From contig JABDKJ010000078.1 of NCBI GenBank assembly GCA_013002285.1, positions 124,001-188,000 of the forward strand: a stretch of DNA of 64,000 nucleotides, in the 5' to 3' direction. Position numbers and translations under genes: made by a program. This DNA comes from Flavobacteriales bacterium. Its GTDB lineage: Bacteria; Bacteroidota; Bacteroidia; Flavobacteriales; JABDKJ01. Below are positions 1 to 6,843 of the stretch, one piece after another (within the stretch, counting starts at the first letter, position 1; every line of letters starts with the position of its first letter). The notes beneath the pieces were generated by a model, which did not search any database, was not told where the DNA came from, and saw only the letters and a program-made list of their open reading frames with translations.

Positions 1-586
1 TGAGATCTTGTATGGGTAAACTCCATTTGTCCTCTTTTGGCTTATACTTAAACAGTCCATTGCTGGTTGCTAGCCAAAGGAACTCTTCTTCTGGTAAAAT
101 GGATCGCACGTTATTAAAAGGAAGACCTTCTATCATGACCAAGCTATCATCATTTAAGAGCCATAATCCTGAGTTGTCAGTACCGAGCCAGATCATTTCT
201 TCATCGTCTTTGGCAATAGCCCTTACCTTACTCTCGCTTTGGTCTTTAGGTAATCTATAACTTGATGCTCTGTTGTTTTTGAGAAGACTGATCCCTCCTG
301 TGGCTCCTGCATATACCAGCCCCTTAGAATGGAAAAGTGTATGTAAATGATTATCTACTAGCCCATCATCTTTAGAATAATTTATAAAGTTCTGTCCATC
401 GAACTTTGATAGCCCTCCTAAAGTCGAGATCCACAAATAACCTTTACTATCCTGAACGATATCTGTGGCTTGAGACTGCGCAAGTCCTTCTTTAATGGAA
501 TAATTAATAAATGAGTAGGACTGGGAGTAAGCAACTGAAAAAGTAAAAAAGATAAAAGAAAAGAAGAGTGTTAGCTTATGCAACAT
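1..586 (-). CDS. Two-component-type propeller sensor protein, N-terminal part
   Basis: The reading frame is open from an ATG whose last base is 586 and leaves the window at position 1, so only about 195 residues are visible. The first ~21 residues form a signal peptide ending near AYSQ. Then come repeated blades of the Reg_prop (two-component regulator propeller) type, with recurring motifs such as GLAQSQATDIVQDSKGYLWI, GLVDNHLHT, and later DDEEMIWLGTDNSGLWLL and EEFLWLATSNGLFKY. In this phylum such periplasmic propellers usually precede a membrane segment and a LytS-like histidine kinase or other output domain; none of that is visible here. The start overlaps the end of the upstream LytTR regulator by 11 bp, which suggests translational coupling and a partner relationship. 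Confidence 0.8.
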   Translation of the reverse strand, partial: MLHKLTLFFSFIFFTFSVAYSQSYSFINYSIKEGLAQSQATDIVQDSKGYLWISTLGGLSKFDGQNFINYSKDDGLVDNHLHTLFHSKGLVYAGATGGISLLKNNRASSYRLPKDQSESKVRAIAKDDEEMIWLGTDNSGLWLLNDDSLVMIEGLPFNNVRSILPEEEFLWLATSNGLFKYKPKEDKWSLPIQDL

Positions 587-1331
587 TCGCATAGGTATTT
601 ATCCTAGACAAAAAATCGCTCAACTTTCTTCTTGATACCGGAGCCGTTCTACCCTCTGAGAGGCGAACTAAATTGCCTTCACTTCTTGAGAATTCTTTCA
701 AGTGATGTCTCATGTTGATGATATGGGACTTATGGATCCTATAAAATTCATTGTCGCTCAATTGGTCTTCGAAAACTTTGATGTTCTTACTTGAAAGGTG
801 CTTGCGCTCATTCGTCAAATAGATATAGGTATAACTATCGCTTGCTTCTAAATGGATGATCTCATCTGTTCCCACGAATACAAAACCATCTTTTGTTGGA
901 ATAGATACTTTGTGTTTACCGGCATTATCGATCTTAGAAAGCAATTGCTTCCAATTTTGTTGGCCAGTTTTCATCCTACTCATGGCCCTTTTAACGGCAC
1001 TTTGCAAGTCCTCAATATTGATGGGTTTTTCCAAATAGTCCACTGCTTCAACTTTAATGGCTTCTAGTGCAAACTCGTTATGTGCAGTTGTGAAAATGAC
1101 TGACATACTGTGCTCACCAAGTGACCTGAGCAACTCAAAACCGTTTTCCTGAGGCATTTTAATATCCAGAAATAGGATCTGTGGTTTAAGTTGGGAAATT
1201 GAAATTCGAGCTTCTTCAGCATTGCTTGCTAAAGCAACTATTTCAAGTTCTGGAACAAACTCATTGATCAGTTGTTGCAGGTTTTCACGACAGTGGAATT
1301 CGTCATCAACGATAAGGGCTTTTACTTTCAT
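576..1331 (-). CDS. LytTR-family response regulator
   Basis: This is a 251-residue DNA-binding response regulator. Residues 1-120 are a CheY-like receiver with the acidic pair D9/D10, the phospho-acceptor D56 in LFLDIKMP, the conserved TT in VIFTTAHN and the switch lysine in LEKP. Residues ~140-245 are a LytTR DNA-binding domain (EIIHLEASDSYTYIYL, FYRIHKSHIINM). The stop lies inside the start of the downstream propeller sensor (11 bp overlap), so the two are almost certainly co-translated. It is paralogous to the regulator just upstream, with the same architecture and a similar C-terminal half. Regulators of this type are phosphorylated by LytS-like kinases and bind direct repeats; the target here is unknown. 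Confidence 0.92.
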   Translation of the reverse strand: MKVKALIVDDEFHCRENLQQLINEFVPELEIVALASNAEEARISISQLKPQILFLDIKMPQENGFELLRSLGEHSMSVIFTTAHNEFALEAIKVEAVDYLEKPINIEDLQSAVKRAMSRMKTGQQNWKQLLSKIDNAGKHKVSIPTKDGFVFVGTDEIIHLEASDSYTYIYLTNERKHLSSKNIKVFEDQLSDNEFYRIHKSHIINMRHHLKEFSRSEGNLVRLSEGRTAPVSRRKLSDFLSRINTYANVA

Positions 1332-1437
1332 AGTGGTGATATTAAAGACATTAAGTTAGATGAAAAACGGATAGAATAGGCTTTAAATTATTAAAGGGTA
1401 CCCTAGATCGAGCCTATGATATGTTTGATCGATCTAC

Positions 1438-2208
1438 CTATATGGACCTTAGATCTTCAAGAAACTCTTTTAGCCTTAATTTGGAAATAGGCAGACGTTC
1501 TCCAGTCTTCATAACTGCAAAATGGCCTTGGTCAGAAACATATTCCTTCAAGTGAGACATATTGATAATATGAGATTTGTGAATACGATAGAAACTCTCT
1601 TCTAATAGATCTTCATATACTTTCAGAGTTCTTGTGTCCAAATATCTTGTTCCGTCAAGAAATCTGATCTCGGTGCAATTGCCTTTGGCTTCAAGAAATA
1701 CAATGTTTTTTGTGTCGAAGAGCTTTATTCCTTTCATGTGGTTTATTCTTAACCTACCACTTTGACTTCCCAGTTGCCTCGACAGGGCATTTAATTTCTC
1801 GGTGTTTTCTTTTACTAGGGATTTGTCCTTTTCCCAGGAGTCATTGGTCTCAACCAATTGTTTTACAGCGTTTTGTAAGTCTTCTATGTCGATGGGTTTC
1901 AATAAATAATGAATGGCATTGGCTTTGAAGGCTTCTATCGCATATTCCTTAAATGCTGTTACGAAGATCACCTGGAAAGTCTTGTGATCAAACATCTCTA
2001 GCAGATCGAAGCCCTCACTACCTGATGGCATTCTTATGTCAAGAAATATCACATCTGGTTGAAGCCTTGTAATGACTTCAAAAGCTTCAGAAATGGAGCC
2101 AGCGGTGCCTATAACGTCTACCTCTGGACAAAAAGACCCCAACATCATCCTGAGGTTCTCTCGGGCAGGAGCCTCATCATCTATTATAACAGCACTGATC
2201 TTTGACAT
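1438..2208 (-). CDS. LytTR-family response regulator (second copy)
   Basis: This 256-residue response regulator has a receiver domain (D10/D11, phospho-acceptor D57 in VIFLDIRM, TA in FVTAFKEYA, lysine in LLKPIDIEDL) and a C-terminal LytTR domain from about residue 150 (NIVFLEAKGNCTEIRFL, FYRIHKSHIINM). It lies 106 bp upstream of a clear paralogue on the same strand and is probably transcribed with it and the propeller sensor. The LEKPINIEDLQ/LLKPIDIEDLQ and IHKSHIINM motifs are nearly the same in both, which points to local duplication. Which of the two pairs with the neighbouring sensor cannot be told, although the second copy overlaps the sensor gene. Confidence 0.92.
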   Translation of the reverse strand: MSKISAVIIDDEAPARENLRMMLGSFCPEVDVIGTAGSISEAFEVITRLQPDVIFLDIRMPSGSEGFDLLEMFDHKTFQVIFVTAFKEYAIEAFKANAIHYLLKPIDIEDLQNAVKQLVETNDSWEKDKSLVKENTEKLNALSRQLGSQSGRLRINHMKGIKLFDTKNIVFLEAKGNCTEIRFLDGTRYLDTRTLKVYEDLLEESFYRIHKSHIINMSHLKEYVSDQGHFAVMKTGERLPISKLRLKEFLEDLRSI

Positions 2209-2366
2209 TTCTGGCTAAATATCTAAAAATTTGGGTGAATAGAGCTTCAGATCCTTAGTTCGGAATATTATGGCCGTTTATTGCGTGTATCCTGCCTATG
2301 GGCAATTTGGCCTTTTAATTAAAGAGATCTTAAGTTAAATTCAGCTAGAACAAAAAATTATAGGAG

Positions 2367-2399
2367 ATGAAATGGCATTGGATATTCAATAACGGTTGA
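2367..2399 (+). CDS. Ten-codon ORF, possible leader peptide
   Basis: The ORF reads MKWHWIFNNG and stops at TGA, with AGGAG immediately before the ATG (too close for ideal spacing). Two of the ten codons are Trp, and a strong intrinsic terminator begins 42 nt after the stop. This is the general layout of an attenuator leader, but no tryptophan gene follows, and I see no clear anti-terminator. It may equally be chance. Confidence 0.2.
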   Translation: MKWHWIFNNG

Positions 2400-2440
2400 G
2401 CAAAGATGTTTTCTTGTAATACTTTTCTGCGTTGTTTATG

Positions 2441-2468
2441 AAGTCCTGCATATTGCGGGACTTTTTTT
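2441..2468 (+). terminator. Intrinsic terminator
   Basis: The arms AAGTCC (2441-2446) and GGACTT (2458-2463), extended by a T-G wobble and GCA/TGC around a TAT loop, are followed by a run of T to 2468. The hairpin points rightward but has no annotated gene upstream on that strand. Confidence 0.7.
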
Positions 2469-2606
2469 ATGGTTCTACCTCCATTTTTGCTCCTTTGGTC
2501 TAAAAAACTGCTCTTTTGATAAAATTAAGCTGCTAATAGTAACCCTCCATTTGCCTATTGCGTAATACAAAGGAACTATCTACAAATCATATTTATTTAG
2601 ATCTCT

Positions 2607-2861
2607 ATGATAAACACTATACAACAACTCGACTTAAAGGTTAACAAAGAAGGAGATGGCCTTTGGATAAATTACGCTCCTAAAACCTCCAGAACTATAT
2701 ATGACATTTGTGACCTCAACGGAAGAGTCATTCAAACGGGAAAGATCACGGATGTGGAAACTTCTGTTAATGTGGCAGAATTGTACGAAGATCAATACAT
2801 ACTTTTGATCCTAGATGGCGACAGAGTTTGCAGTAAGAAATTTAAGATAGACCGTAGTTAA
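2607..2861 (+). CDS. Small protein resembling an isolated T9SS sorting-type beta domain
   Basis: This 84-residue protein has no signal peptide. Its core (TIYDICDLNGRVIQTGKI, then YILLILDGDRVCSKKFKI) resembles the fold of the C-terminal type A sorting domain of T9SS cargo (the DLNGR-x-(IV) turn and a final beta strand ending in basic residues). Here it makes up nearly the whole protein. Without an N-terminal export signal it cannot be ordinary T9SS cargo, so it may be a cytoplasmic relative or simply a small beta-sandwich protein. It is followed by its own terminator at 2903. The function is not known. Confidence 0.6.
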   Translation: MINTIQQLDLKVNKEGDGLWINYAPKTSRTIYDICDLNGRVIQTGKITDVETSVNVAELYEDQYILLILDGDRVCSKKFKIDRS

Positions 2862-2902
2862 ACGATACTATCTATTTACGTGTACCTAAACCAAATTCTA
2901 AG

Positions 2903-2934
2903 AGACCCTTTTCGAAAGATCAGGGTCTTTTTTA
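2903..2934 (+). terminator. Intrinsic terminator of the small 84-residue protein gene
   Basis: The arms AGACCCT (2903-2909) and AGGGTCT (2922-2928) are followed by TTTTTTATT. It lies 41 bp after the small gene's stop and touches the 3' end of the convergent aminopeptidase gene. Confidence 0.75.
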
Positions 2935-4233
2935 TTCCACCAAAACGGAATTCATTATATCCTCGATCTCTTCTACTTCAATTGGGATATCACTCATTAG
3001 GTCTAAATGACCTCCTGACTTTATTACGATATCGTTCTCTATTCTAATGCCTAAATTTTCCTCGGGAATATAAATACCCGGTTCAATAGTGAACACATTG
3101 TTTTCTTCTATTGGTTTTGTCCATAAGCCTACATCATGCACGTCTAATCCAATAAAGTGAGAGGTTCCATGCATGAAATATTTTTTATAAGCCGGCCAGT
3201 CGGGGTCTTGGTTCTTTATATCGTCCATGGAGATCAGACCCAGATCAACCAATTCCTTTTCCATTAGTTCTCCTACTTGTCTGTGATAATCATGAAGAAA
3301 AACCCCTGGTTTGAGCAATCCATAACACGCTTTCATAACTCGAAGAACAGCGTTGTAAACGTCTTTTTGTCTTTGTGTATATCGTCCATTTACGGGTAAA
3401 GATCGTGTAAGGTCAGAAGCATAATTGCCGTATTCTGCACCTACATCCATTAGTATGACATCACCATCTTTACACTCCTTGTCATTCTCTATATAATGAA
3501 GCACACAAGCCGAGTATCCAGAAGCAATGATCGGAGTATAAGCGTATCCCCTAGATCCTTTTCTTAGAAATTCATGAGCTAGTTCGGCCTCTAATTCATA
3601 TTCCATCACTCCTGGTTTCAAATAACGCATAACCCTTTCTATTCCAGCTTTGGTGATGTCACATGCTTTCTGCATTTGGGCTATTTCCATCTCACTTTTT
3701 ACAGCCCTTACTTGATGCATTATTGGTGCAGATCTTTCATAGTTATGCGATGGATAAAGGTTTTTACACCATTTCACAAAACGAGCATCTCTAGTTTCAA
3801 CTTCTATGTGTGCTCGCGTATGTTCATTTGTATTTAAATAGACTGTTTCAACCTCAGACATAAGCCCTTGAAACACTTTTTCGAATTGGTCTAACCAATA
3901 AACTGTACGAATACCAGAAACTTCAAAAGCCTCACTCTTTGTAAGCTTTGCTCCTTCCCAAATAGCGATCTCTTTGCTCGTTTTTTTCAAGAATAGGATC
4001 TCCTTGTTTTTATCTGTAAACGCATCTGGAAAGATCACCAATATGCTTTCTTCTTGATCGACACCAGAAAGGGCGAAAATGTCATTGTTCTGTCTAAAAG
4101 GCATATGGCCGTCAGCATTGGTAGGCATAACGTCATTGCTATTGAAAACAGCTAGAGAATTAGGCTTTAAATGCTTAATGAACTTTGCTCTAGTATCGAT
4201 GTATTGCTCCTTTGGAAGTCGAGTGTATTTCAT
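2932..4233 (-). CDS. pepP: Xaa-Pro aminopeptidase (aminopeptidase P family, M24B)
   Basis: This 433-residue metallopeptidase removes N-terminal residues preceding proline. The N-terminal AMP_N domain (~1-165) is followed by the pita-bread M24 domain. The five dinuclear metal ligands are visible: D263 and D274 (ILMDVGAEYGNYASD), H359 (MHGTSHFIGLDVHD), E384 (FTIEPGIYI) and E399 (GIRIENDIV). The length matches E. coli PepP (441). It has no signal peptide, so it is cytoplasmic. It is transcribed alone, divergently from the formate dehydrogenase operon, with 103 bp between the start codons. Confidence 0.95.
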   Translation of the reverse strand: MKYTRLPKEQYIDTRAKFIKHLKPNSLAVFNSNDVMPTNADGHMPFRQNNDIFALSGVDQEESILVIFPDAFTDKNKEILFLKKTSKEIAIWEGAKLTKSEAFEVSGIRTVYWLDQFEKVFQGLMSEVETVYLNTNEHTRAHIEVETRDARFVKWCKNLYPSHNYERSAPIMHQVRAVKSEMEIAQMQKACDITKAGIERVMRYLKPGVMEYELEAELAHEFLRKGSRGYAYTPIIASGYSACVLHYIENDKECKDGDVILMDVGAEYGNYASDLTRSLPVNGRYTQRQKDVYNAVLRVMKACYGLLKPGVFLHDYHRQVGELMEKELVDLGLISMDDIKNQDPDWPAYKKYFMHGTSHFIGLDVHDVGLWTKPIEENNVFTIEPGIYIPEENLGIRIENDIVIKSGGHLDLMSDIPIEVEEIEDIMNSVLVE

Positions 4234-4336
4234 GGCGTATAAATTCTCTTCAAATTAAGGAAAAATATATGAAGCACCCTTCTATCCTGTTATCCAAAGA
4301 ACAATTTCTATATTTAGAAATGTTTACTCAGCACAC

Positions 4337-5161
4337 ATGAAAGAGGGGCATTCAGAATACGAGGGCATTAAATTCGATCCACATGGGTCTGAACGTGTTT
4401 CTGACGCACTTACAATTGAAGAAGCACTGCAGATCGACATCAATTCAAAGCCGTTTACTGTCATTATGAGGACACCTGGAAATGAGAACGAAATGGTCAG
4501 GGGTTTACTTTATACAGAGGACATATATAAAGGAGATCAGAACCTAGATCTTGAAGTGGTCTCAAAAAGCGATCTGGGACATATTACCCATGTCAATGTC
4601 GAGATCCAGGAAGAAGATCTGGGAAAGGGTTATTTGAACTCAAGGACTATGCTTTCGGTTTCTTCATGCGGCATCTGTGGCAAGCGTGAATTAGGAGACC
4701 TTGCCGTAAGTGGTAAAAAATTAGATGATCACGAAGTAGTTGAGCTTCAGCAGATCATGGAAATGTTCGAGAAAATGGAGTTGGCTCAACAAACGTTCAA
4801 GACCACTGGAGGCTCACATTGCGCCAGCATTTTTGATGATGAGTGTAGACTTTTGGCCGCAATGGAAGACATAGGAAGACACAATGCAGTAGATAAAGCG
4901 ATAGGTGCGACCTTGATCTCAGGAGAGTTGCGCAATGCCAAGTGCATTTTGGTAAGTGGACGTGTTTCATACGAGATCGTGACCAAGGCATTTATGGCCA
5001 AAATCCAGTTTCTAGCAGCAGTTTCTGCACCATCTACATTGGCTGTGGACTATGCAAAAGAGCTGGGTCTTACATTATTTGCTTTTTCAAGAGAGAATAA
5101 AACTACATGTTATGCTCACCCTCAGCGAGTGCTGGATAAAAATAAAAAAGAAGTAGCTTAG
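4337..5161 (+). CDS. fdhD: Formate dehydrogenase accessory sulfurtransferase FdhD
   Basis: FdhD transfers sulfur from a cysteine desulfurase to the molybdenum cofactor of formate dehydrogenase and is needed for its activity. The 274-residue sequence carries the conserved CGxCG loop (C111 and C114 in SSCGICGKRELG), plus GGSHCASIFD and IGRHNAVDKAIG, and ends with the typical LVSGRVSYEIVTKA and LGLTLFAFSR segments. It is the first gene of a tight operon (13 bp to the next start) encoding both enzyme subunits. It is the only cofactor-related gene here; the molybdopterin synthesis genes lie outside the window. Confidence 0.96.
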   Translation: MKEGHSEYEGIKFDPHGSERVSDALTIEEALQIDINSKPFTVIMRTPGNENEMVRGLLYTEDIYKGDQNLDLEVVSKSDLGHITHVNVEIQEEDLGKGYLNSRTMLSVSSCGICGKRELGDLAVSGKKLDDHEVVELQQIMEMFEKMELAQQTFKTTGGSHCASIFDDECRLLAAMEDIGRHNAVDKAIGATLISGELRNAKCILVSGRVSYEIVTKAFMAKIQFLAAVSAPSTLAVDYAKELGLTLFAFSRENKTTCYAHPQRVLDKNKKEVA

Positions 5162-5174
5162 GAAATTATAGAAT

Positions 5175-6833
5175 ATGGGAAGTAAAAATCTTAGTGAATT
5201 ATCAGGTAGAAAAGGAGTAGTTGATAATCTGTTCGAAAAAATGGGTGATCTGGCCCTAGCCAATGAAGGTGCGCCAGCCATTGAAGATCTAAATACCTTA
5301 GCAGAAGAGTTCTTAATGGGAAAGGCAAATACTTATGGGACAACTACTTTTTATGATTTCCTAAAGCCGGAGAACAAGGGAAAGAAAGTGTATGTATGCA
5401 ATGGTTCTGCATGTCTATGCGCTGGCACACAGGATGGCGTACAAAAAGAATTAGAAAAACATTTCAAGAAAGAAGAGATCGGACATATGACCTGTTTGGG
5501 AAGATGTCATGAAAATGGAGCCTTCAATTACAATGGGAATAATTATTCAGCAAAAAAGCCTGAGGAGATATCACAGATCATTGAGAAGAAAGAGACCGCT
5601 GCGGATAACTATAAGGTTAGATCGCATGGAACTCCGATCTTAACAAGAGAATTCCAGGGCATTAAAAAACACTACGCACCTTTCAAAGAGGCGCTTAAAA
5701 AAGAGCCTAAAGACGTTTTAGAAGAGGTGAAAACATCTGGAGTGAGAGGGAGGGGAGGAGCCGGTTTTCCAATGGGTGTAAAATGGGAATTTTGCAAAAA
5801 CAATGAAAGCGATACCAAGTTCATTATTTGCAATGCAGATGAAGGTGACCCCGGTGCATATTCTGACAGATATCTTTTAGAAGAAAGGCCACATTCCGTT
5901 TTGTTCGGAATGATGATAGGTGGTTATTGCATTGGGGCCAATTGGGGGATCGTATATATCAGGGCAGAATATCCAGAGTCCGTCAAAATAGTTGAGGACG
6001 CTATTGCAGAGTTGAAGGAACATAAATTGATCGGAGAAAATATTGAAGGAAGTGGCTTTGATTTTCATTTCAAAGTGATCAAAGCACAAGGTTCATATAT
6101 CTGCGGTGAAGAAACTGCATTGATCAATTCTATTGAAGGACAAAGACCTGAGGTTCGAACAAGACCTCCATTTCCAGCGCAAATAGGGCTATTCAATAAA
6201 CCAACGATCGTCAATAATGTAGAGACTCTGGCTACAGTTCATTTTATATTGGAGAAAGGAGCAGAAGCTTACAAAGATATTGGGACTGAAAAGTCAACAG
6301 GCACTAAATTGGTTTGCTTAGACAGCTTTTTCAATAATCCGGGTATGTACGAAGTAGAAATGGGAACTCCACTTTCAGCAGTCGTGAATGAACTTGGTGG
6401 AGGCTTTAAAGAACCCGTAAAAGCTATCCATATTGGAGGACCACTTGGTGGACTTGTGCCAGTATCAAAGATCAATGTCCTAAGTGTTGACTTTGAATCA
6501 TTTCAAAACGCTGGATTTCTATTAGGTCATGCAGGAACGGTTTGCGTTCCAGGATCATTTCCAATGGTAAAGTACTTGGAACACCTATTTGAATTTGCAG
6601 CTTACGAGAGTTGTGGAAAATGTTTCCCTTGTAGATTGGGAACACAAAGAGGAGCCGAACTATTTAAAAAGGCCCATGAAGAAAATCTGAAGATCGATCA
6701 ATATCTACTAGATGATCTTTTGCATACATTGGAAGTTGGTTCACTTTGTGCTCATGGTGGTGGTATTCCACTTCCAGTTAGGAACGCACTTCAATATTTT
6801 GACAAGGAGTTATCGCAATACATAGCCAACTAA
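5175..6833 (+). CDS. NAD-dependent formate dehydrogenase, fused NuoE/NuoF-like (gamma+beta) subunit
   Basis: This 552-residue fusion carries electrons from the Fe-S chain of the catalytic subunit to NAD. Residues ~15-150 are a NuoE-like thioredoxin fold with a [2Fe-2S] site (C75 and C80 in CNGSAC; C107 and C111 in CLGRC). Residues ~155-545 are NuoF-like: the FMN-binding glycine-rich loop GRGGAGFPMG (~190), the NAD/FMN region EGDPGAYSDRYLLEERP, and the [4Fe-4S] ligands C480, C483, C486 (SCGKCFPC) and C525 (SLCAHGG). This matches an FdsG-FdsB fusion of soluble cytoplasmic formate dehydrogenases. It sits 10 bp upstream of the catalytic subunit. A complex I subunit is unlikely because no other nuo genes are present and fdhD is adjacent. 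Confidence 0.93.
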   Translation: MGSKNLSELSGRKGVVDNLFEKMGDLALANEGAPAIEDLNTLAEEFLMGKANTYGTTTFYDFLKPENKGKKVYVCNGSACLCAGTQDGVQKELEKHFKKEEIGHMTCLGRCHENGAFNYNGNNYSAKKPEEISQIIEKKETAADNYKVRSHGTPILTREFQGIKKHYAPFKEALKKEPKDVLEEVKTSGVRGRGGAGFPMGVKWEFCKNNESDTKFIICNADEGDPGAYSDRYLLEERPHSVLFGMMIGGYCIGANWGIVYIRAEYPESVKIVEDAIAELKEHKLIGENIEGSGFDFHFKVIKAQGSYICGEETALINSIEGQRPEVRTRPPFPAQIGLFNKPTIVNNVETLATVHFILEKGAEAYKDIGTEKSTGTKLVCLDSFFNNPGMYEVEMGTPLSAVVNELGGGFKEPVKAIHIGGPLGGLVPVSKINVLSVDFESFQNAGFLLGHAGTVCVPGSFPMVKYLEHLFEFAAYESCGKCFPCRLGTQRGAELFKKAHEENLKIDQYLLDDLLHTLEVGSLCAHGGGIPLPVRNALQYFDKELSQYIAN

Positions 6834-6843
6834 TTTTAATACT

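Larger units (their letters stand above)
2209..2606. other. 398-bp intergenic region with possible small transcript
   Basis: No conventional gene is visible between the divergently arranged LytTR regulator (leftward) and the small protein at 2607 (rightward). The region nevertheless ends a putative rightward transcript with a good hairpin terminator at 2441-2468, well before the next gene, and holds a ten-codon ORF at 2367-2399. This would fit a small RNA or a leader transcript of up to ~230 nt. I did not recognise a named RNA family. Confidence 0.3.

Noticed and set aside
1376..1420. Hairpin TAGGCT...AGCCTA with inner GGGTACCC between the LytTR genes
   Set aside because: The long interrupted loop and lack of a T-run argue against a terminator, and nothing else supports a function.
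2367..2468. Classical trp operon attenuator
   Set aside because: A Trp-containing leader and terminator are present, but no trp gene follows and no alternative anti-terminator pairing was evident. Kept only as a low-confidence leader or small RNA.
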